Assembly (NCBI GenBank): GCA_029531795.1
Contig: JAPEIS010000004.1
Span: forward strand, 2,294,001 to 2,358,000
DNA: 64,000 nt
Reading direction: 5' to 3'
Source of the DNA: Sclerotinia nivalis
Taxonomy: Eukaryota; Ascomycota; Leotiomycetes; Helotiales; Sclerotiniaceae
Both the position numbers and the translations under genes were made by a program. The notes under the pieces are model-generated. The model ran no database searches. It was given only the letters and a program-made list of their open reading frames with translations, and was not told the origin of the DNA. Shown in pieces: positions 59,163-64,000 of the stretch. Each line of letters begins with the position of its first letter. Position 1 is the stretch's first letter.

Positions 59163-59218
59163 CTCTCTTCCTCTCTTCCTCTCTTCTCTCTTCTCTCTTC
59201 TCTCTTCTCTCTTCTCTA
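59163..59218. repeat. CTCTTC/CTCTTCT pyrimidine repeat
   Basis: Two tandem phases, CTCTTC(C) then TCTCTTC repeated about five times, a 56-bp pure pyrimidine tract. A (TC)n run at 59050-59069 lies just upstream. Probably a promoter-type CT tract or simple drift. Confidence 0.85.
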
Positions 59219-59583
59219 GCTTTTTTACTCCGCTCTCTACCAAACTCTGATCCAAACGTTTCCTAACTGAATCTTCGAATGGTTACAAAATGTGGGTGAA
59301 TTCAAACGAACCGTTCAATTGAGCGGCTCACAGGGGAAAAAACGAGGTTGCTCTAACGTAAAGACTAAAGTATACTCCATTTACTAACCTTAAGAAGAAT
59401 AACACATGAAGGAAAAAAACAAACAATCGGAGGTCAAGAAATAAATCCCGGGAATCTAGATGGTGGTCTGCTGGAAGCTTGTGAATATATATTAAATTCC
59501 AACCAGTTATCTAAATGGTAAATGATTTTCACTCTCAATCAATTTGTTAATCACTTCACTCACTACATTTCCCCCTCCAGCTT

Positions 59584-59605
59584 CATATCATATCATATCA
59601 TATCA
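59584..59605. repeat. (ATATC)n and nearby (CAATTTC)n
   Basis: Four copies of CATAT/ATATC at 59584-59605, and three copies of CAATTTC at about 59679-59700. Both are short simple repeats without coding context. Confidence 0.8.
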
Positions 59606-60046
59606 ATTAGATATCTTAATCTTAAGAACCTCACAACCTCATATTAATATTAATTAGCTTTCATATTTCAAACCATCTCCAATTTCCAATTTCCAATTTC
59701 CAAATCCCAAATCCCAAACCCCAACGCCCCCTCGCACCAAACCTATCATATATCTGTCAAAATCGTGATTACGGGTAGTCCGGACAATCGGTAGATAGCA
59801 TTTGGGTGACTAAATTTTGCCCTGTTGGCCTCCACTTAAATTTTCTTCCCGTCGCACCGTAGCGTAGCACGAGAAGATGTGAGATGTTCTAGAATGGACT
59901 TTTCGTTCCCTTCACCGATTATGCACAACAATCTCAATTATGAATCCCATCCCACCTTTCATAAAATTCATCCACCATATCACCATTGTACCTGAACCCG
60001 AACCTAGGTAGGGTATCCCAATCATCAATCAATCACCTTAACATCC

Positions 60047-60103
60047 CTCCATCCATCCATCATCCATCCATCCATCCATCATCCATCCATCATCCATCCA
60101 TCC
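60047..60103. repeat. (ATCC)n tetranucleotide repeat
   Basis: About 13 ATCC units with several ATC interruptions (CATCATCC), a typical slipped tetranucleotide array. Confidence 0.9.
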
Positions 60104-60934
60104 GCCCAATCCCCATCGGAATCAACGGTAAATAAATGCGATGAAGAAATCAATCTCTCCATCCCGTCCTTAAGCAACTCTGTAAATCCAACAACAAGGC
60201 TGCATAAACGAAAAATCCCGAAATCCCACATCCACATCCCACATCCCAACATCCATTTATCCAAACACCGAACCTTCCTATTAGACACCCCAATACTTTG
60301 TAATCCCTGTTCTTCCACATTGTTGGTGACGAAATGATGAAGACGGCACATTTCTGTTTCCCCCGGAGAGAGTCCTCCTGTGCTGAGACGAATCAGAAAG
60401 ACGAATCGTAATCAGGATAAAAAGTGCATCATAATCCAAAATGCGGCGTAGAACCGAGGTTTGGGTTTTGAGATACTTGGAAGTGGCTTTTGGATATATC
60501 ATGGAATTGGTGTTACACTACCTAGTAATATCACATTACCCATATGGATCGTCCATTGTTAAGGGATACAAGTACCAGTATTTTGGTATATACATCATGA
60601 TTTGATAAGTTTCTAAATGAAGAGAAGAAAACCCCCTCTCCACAGAGAGATCAACTGATAACAATCCAACCAAAGAACAAAGCAAGGAAAAAGGTTGATT
60701 TTCCATCTCATTGGATTCTATTCAAGTAGTACAGAAGGATATATCAAGTAAGCTTTCGATACATACATTTTCTACTAACTCAAAAGGTCTAGAAGCTGAA
60801 AATCCGGTTTATGAAACGAGGCAGTCTTGTCCTGTGAGCTTATTCTTCTTGGTTGGAAAGCTGGGCCGTTTCTTGTCAGGTCGGTTGGTTTTTGGTGATG
60901 TATCTAGTAAGCGACGGGATAGATATGTACTGAA

Positions 60935-60960
60935 GAGCTGGAGCTGGAGCTGGAGCTGGA
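60935..60960. repeat. (AGCTGG)n hexanucleotide repeat
   Basis: Four AGCTGG units. They read as SWSWSW on plus and LQLQLQ on minus in the overlapping weak frames. Confidence 0.85.
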
Positions 60961-61428
60961 GTGATATGTACTCTGTACTCAGGTTCAATTGGGATTTGGA
61001 TCCTTCTGTCGGGTCTGTTATGTATGGATTTGGTTTCTGGGCTTGTCTTAAGCTTACCAGATCTCTTGTATCCATTCCCAGGGATAGTGTACCCATTGAG
61101 CTGATTCTATCTCTGGGTTTCCAATCCATTGGACTATTCATACATTATGCCTTATCAATAATACCAAAGCCCTACAATATGCATCTGTCACACATGATAA
61201 ATTTTCCCTAATGAGGGGAAACCGAAACCAGTCACTTAAGGTTAACCTCACTTAATTAATATATAAAAAACATGTTATATCGGTAAAAAGGAGAGAAAAA
61301 TAAAGAAATCAGATCAGTTGTTGGATTACACTTTTACAAGAATCTATGGTTGTAAAATCTTGGTACTCAATCTCTCTTCTTTTGTTTTATAAAAGTACCC
61401 AACCACTAAGCAGTCTGTATCAAATATG

Positions 61429-61440
61429 TGGGGGGGGGGG
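61429..61440. repeat. poly-G run
   Basis: A run of about 11 G after ATGT, unusual in this AT-rich region. It may be length-variable or a sequencing uncertainty. Confidence 0.8.
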
Positions 61441-61582
61441 TAAGGAGTTACCTAGTAATCCTACACAACCCCATATCGTTCATGCTGTATTTCAATTCAG
61501 TTCAATCCACACTAAACACATTTCATTCCCAATATCCTTTTTTAGAAAAGAATCAGTTCACCCATTGTCTTGTGCCCCCACG

Positions 61583-61614
61583 CACATACATACATACATA
61601 CATACATACATACG
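61583..61614. repeat. (CATA)n tetranucleotide repeat
   Basis: Seven perfect ACAT/CATA units followed by CGCACGTGGCGTGCGTGCG, an alternating purine-pyrimidine tail to about 61633. Confidence 0.9.
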
Positions 61615-61906
61615 CACGTGGCGTGCGTGCGGACAGCGCATCGATTACGGAGTATATCAGCTGTTCATTTCATTCATTTCCTTACATTTCATCCTCTGAA
61701 TCTTGGTCTTGGTTTTGACCTTGGTTTGCGATTTGTTCTGTGGTTTAGCAGGTGTTTGGTCTGGTTTGGGTGGGATTGCATTGGATGTGTGGAGGAGTGT
61801 TTCCACTTGTTAAGGTTGGTTATTTTGCTGGTGAGGAGTTGGGTTTGGGTTATGGGGGAAGGTTTACTTTGGATGGCTTGGTTGTTGGGTTTTACAGTAG
61901 GAGCGG

Positions 61907-61930
61907 TGGATGGGATGGGATGGGATGGGA
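61907..61930. repeat. (GATGG)n pentanucleotide repeat
   Basis: Four to five GATGG units on the plus strand, within otherwise G/T-rich, gene-free sequence. Confidence 0.85.
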
Positions 61931-63330
61931 ATACTAGGTAGGTGGAGGGGGTCCCGAGGTTGCGATTTACTGATTGTAAGCTTGAGGTATATATAGTATG
62001 TATTTCTTGTTTTTAAAGATGGATGGATTGTAAGGCTGAAGGAATGAGGTAAGCGGGATTCAGTCTGGGAATTGAGAGGAGATTGGTCGAAATGTTGCAT
62101 TTATATCACATATCTATTATTGGACATGTCTTGATATGTCTACCTGAATATCATCACCATTTGGAACAAATATACGTACAAATGTATGACATCCAACATC
62201 CATCCGATTATCAAACTCAACTCTAAAATAATCAAAACTTCTCGAATAGTTTCGAGATAGTTATACGAGTGTTTGAAGGTCGGCCATATATAAAAATATA
62301 AAATACTTCATCACATCATGTATGCTCCTCATATTCACGACAATGTATTCTTATACTTAACACATCTTCACGTATGTCTTATCGTTCATTACTCAACTAT
62401 TCCGGAAATGCATAAATTCATCAATCCCCAGTTTACATTGAGATTATCCTCCGTTAACTTAATTTTAGAAATATACTCCTTAGTTAGTTGCTTTAAAGGG
62501 ATCTCATTGTAATAAAGAATAGATCTCCGTTTTATATTATTAATCATCAGCCAATACAGAACCCCCAGCTCCTTCTGCATCGTATGTCCGTAAGATTTTG
62601 GTTTTGTCGAATTCGTGAAACCAGACACTTCTGTATCGTTTCTGTATCTTGGGGTTTCTATTCATTTTCATTTTCATTTTTAGACTGATTGGATGTTCGT
62701 GCGGGAGTTAAGAGGGAATAGTATTCCCTGAATATATACGAAAATCTCGATCCTTATTTTATCTCATCAGAAGCACTACTCTAGCGATTACTTTTATCCC
62801 GCTGCAGGAAGTACTTGCTTCATATTTCGATAGTAGGTATACCTACTCGAGCAATGTCCTGGGAAATTGAGAGCTGGTATATACCTAGGTAGTGATATAT
62901 TTTTATTTGGGCAAATTAGTTATTCATTTATCTATTTATCTAGATTGGAGAAAGCAGAAATTGAATGTTGGTGGTAAGGTTAAATGGGAGTGGTGTTGAA
63001 ATATCAAGTAGATCATTTTATAGATGTACGAACATGAGGGTCTATACACCAGGTCACACTTGCCATGTCCTTGAAAAATGATTGGTTCGAAGCTAATCAA
63101 TACTTGAGCGATCGTCTACGTATGTTAAGCTCACTGGCAGAGACTGGAGCTAAGAAGGTAACAAGCTCGGCATACTTCGCATTTAGGGGGATTTGTAGTG
63201 TTTCTCTTCTGTGGTGATTTTTAGAGATTCAGTATCGTTGTATTGTCGACCTATGCTATATATTGATAGGCATCTCGAAAATTTCAATGATATGATTTGT
63301 CACTGCGCTTCGAAATTGTGATACAAGCTT

Positions 63331-63696
63331 TCAAGAGCAAGGCACACTGCATTGTTCCTGTCCAAAAAGCAAGTTGAACATTAGCGTGCGTACCCACAAC
63401 TCTTTAGAGTGGCGATGAGATCGGTGCCATTTTTGACATTTCAACTCATCGTCTTTACTCTCGTTTTGCGAGGCTTCAGATCGATTGGAAAAACATGAAG
63501 ATTCTACCTTGTGACAATGCACAAGAGGAATTGCTAAACCTTGAGCGTCGTGACACAAGGCCGTGTACGCTTCAATGCGCTCAACAACGCATGCGTAATT
63601 GATTGGCAATGCAACAGCGCCAATTCTGTTGTTACCTTGTAAGTGCATGCGGTTACTTAGAAAATCGTCTTGCCATGTCTCATCAATATACCACAT
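63331..63696 (-). CDS. weak small hypothetical ORF, 121 aa
   Basis: An ATG-started, uninterrupted frame (MWYIDETWQDDFLSNRMHLQ..) with mixed, protein-like composition. It has Cys near the C-terminus (QEQCSVPCS). It has no recognised domain, signal peptide or TM. It could be a real small gene, an exon of a gene running outside the window, or chance. Included only as a candidate. Confidence 0.25.
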   Translation of the reverse strand: MWYIDETWQDDFLSNRMHLQGNNRIGAVALPINYACVVERIEAYTALCHDAQGLAIPLVHCHKVESSCFSNRSEASQNESKDDELKCQKWHRSHRHSKELWVRTLMFNLLFGQEQCSVPCS

Positions 63697-64000
63697 CTTT
63701 TTGATCGATGATCATGAGTTGTTCTATTTTTCTTTTCATTGAAAGATCAAACCCGAATACCGAGGCGAGGAGTCCACCCTCGAAGCTTATCGGTCAATAT
63801 TATAGAGGCAATAATAGCCCTTGGGGTGGCAGGTAATAAGGTTTAGTTGGTTGATTTCCTTCAAAAACTGCTATTCGAAGGAGGTGAGATAGCCGTGTCT
63901 ATTCACGGAGCGACTGAATAGATACTTCAACTAGAAGATAAGTAAGATCATCTAAATATCTCTGACTCTACATTTCCTAGAGGAGGGAATCATTCTAGTG

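Larger units (their letters stand above)
58421..64000. other. 5.6-kb gene-poor, simple-repeat-rich end
   Basis: No convincing gene apart from one weak frame at 63331-63696. Overlapping frames at 60711-61211 (+) and 60809-61141 (-) run through an AGCTGG hexamer repeat. The minus one looks slightly more protein-like (MNSPMDWKPRDRISSMGT..), but neither has domains. The region holds many micro- and minisatellites, listed separately. The first part is the VAC7 promoter. Confidence 0.5.

Noticed and set aside
60079..60351. Minus frame beginning MCRLHHF, similar to six-Cys starts
   Set aside because: No second Cys at the right distance and no CxxC or intron; runs into an ATCC repeat.
1..64000. tRNA or 5S genes, CRISPR arrays, LTR elements
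   Set aside because: No B-box/cloverleaf pairs, regular spacer arrays or long terminal repeats seen by eye; tRNAscan-SE and RepeatMasker would settle this.

Overview
The window is nuclear DNA of a filamentous ascomycete (Pezizomycotina). Genes carry short introns of about 50-230 nt with GT..AG ends and CTRAC branch points. The gene set is fungal: Atg7, Vac7, Hsp12-type, DUF3824, fungal-rhodopsin and sugar-porter proteins, plus mitochondrial PPR and bS18m proteins. The AT-rich, gene-sparse texture and the protein style resemble Helotiales such as Botrytis or Sclerotinia; that placement is from memory and is an inference. I rebuilt exon structures by hand, checking that splice phases join in frame. 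Eighteen genes are supported, plus one weak small ORF. Layout: 0-6 kb has a four-TM membrane protein (-) and an unknown 369-aa protein (+). 6-11.8 kb has three members of a small six-cysteine family, two in tandem on minus and one on plus. 14.5-18.1 kb is a large RS-rich DUF3824 gene. 18.8-22.8 kb is a head-to-head pair, dCMP deaminase (-) and ATG7 (+), whose start codons can be as little as 83 bp apart. 23.8-26.2 kb is a mitochondrial PPR gene. 27.3-28.1 kb is the fourth six-cysteine gene. 30.6-31.6 kb is an Ala/Ser-rich hypothetical with an ambiguous 3' end. 32.5-33.7 kb is a secreted repeat protein. 34.7-36.3 kb is a divergent pair for ribosome production, IMP3 (-) and RSM18 (+). 38.5-41.5 kb is the splicing factor PRP6/Prp1. 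42.1-42.6 kb is an Hsp12-type stress protein. 44.3-46.2 kb is a six-exon sugar transporter. 48.4-50.0 kb is a fungal-rhodopsin-domain membrane protein. 51.0-53.7 kb is a dynamin-like GTPase. 55.6-58.4 kb is VAC7. The last 5.6 kb is simple-repeat-rich with no convincing gene. Most genes are housekeeping and functionally unrelated. Two themes stand out. Atg7 and Vac7 both serve the vacuole, but they are 35 kb apart and there is no sign of a cluster. The more novel item is the dispersed family of four six-cysteine proteins. All four share a six-Cys core ending in CxxC, followed within two or three codons by a phase-2 intron, and then unrelated low-complexity tails. No RNA genes, CRISPR arrays or intact transposons were found by eye.
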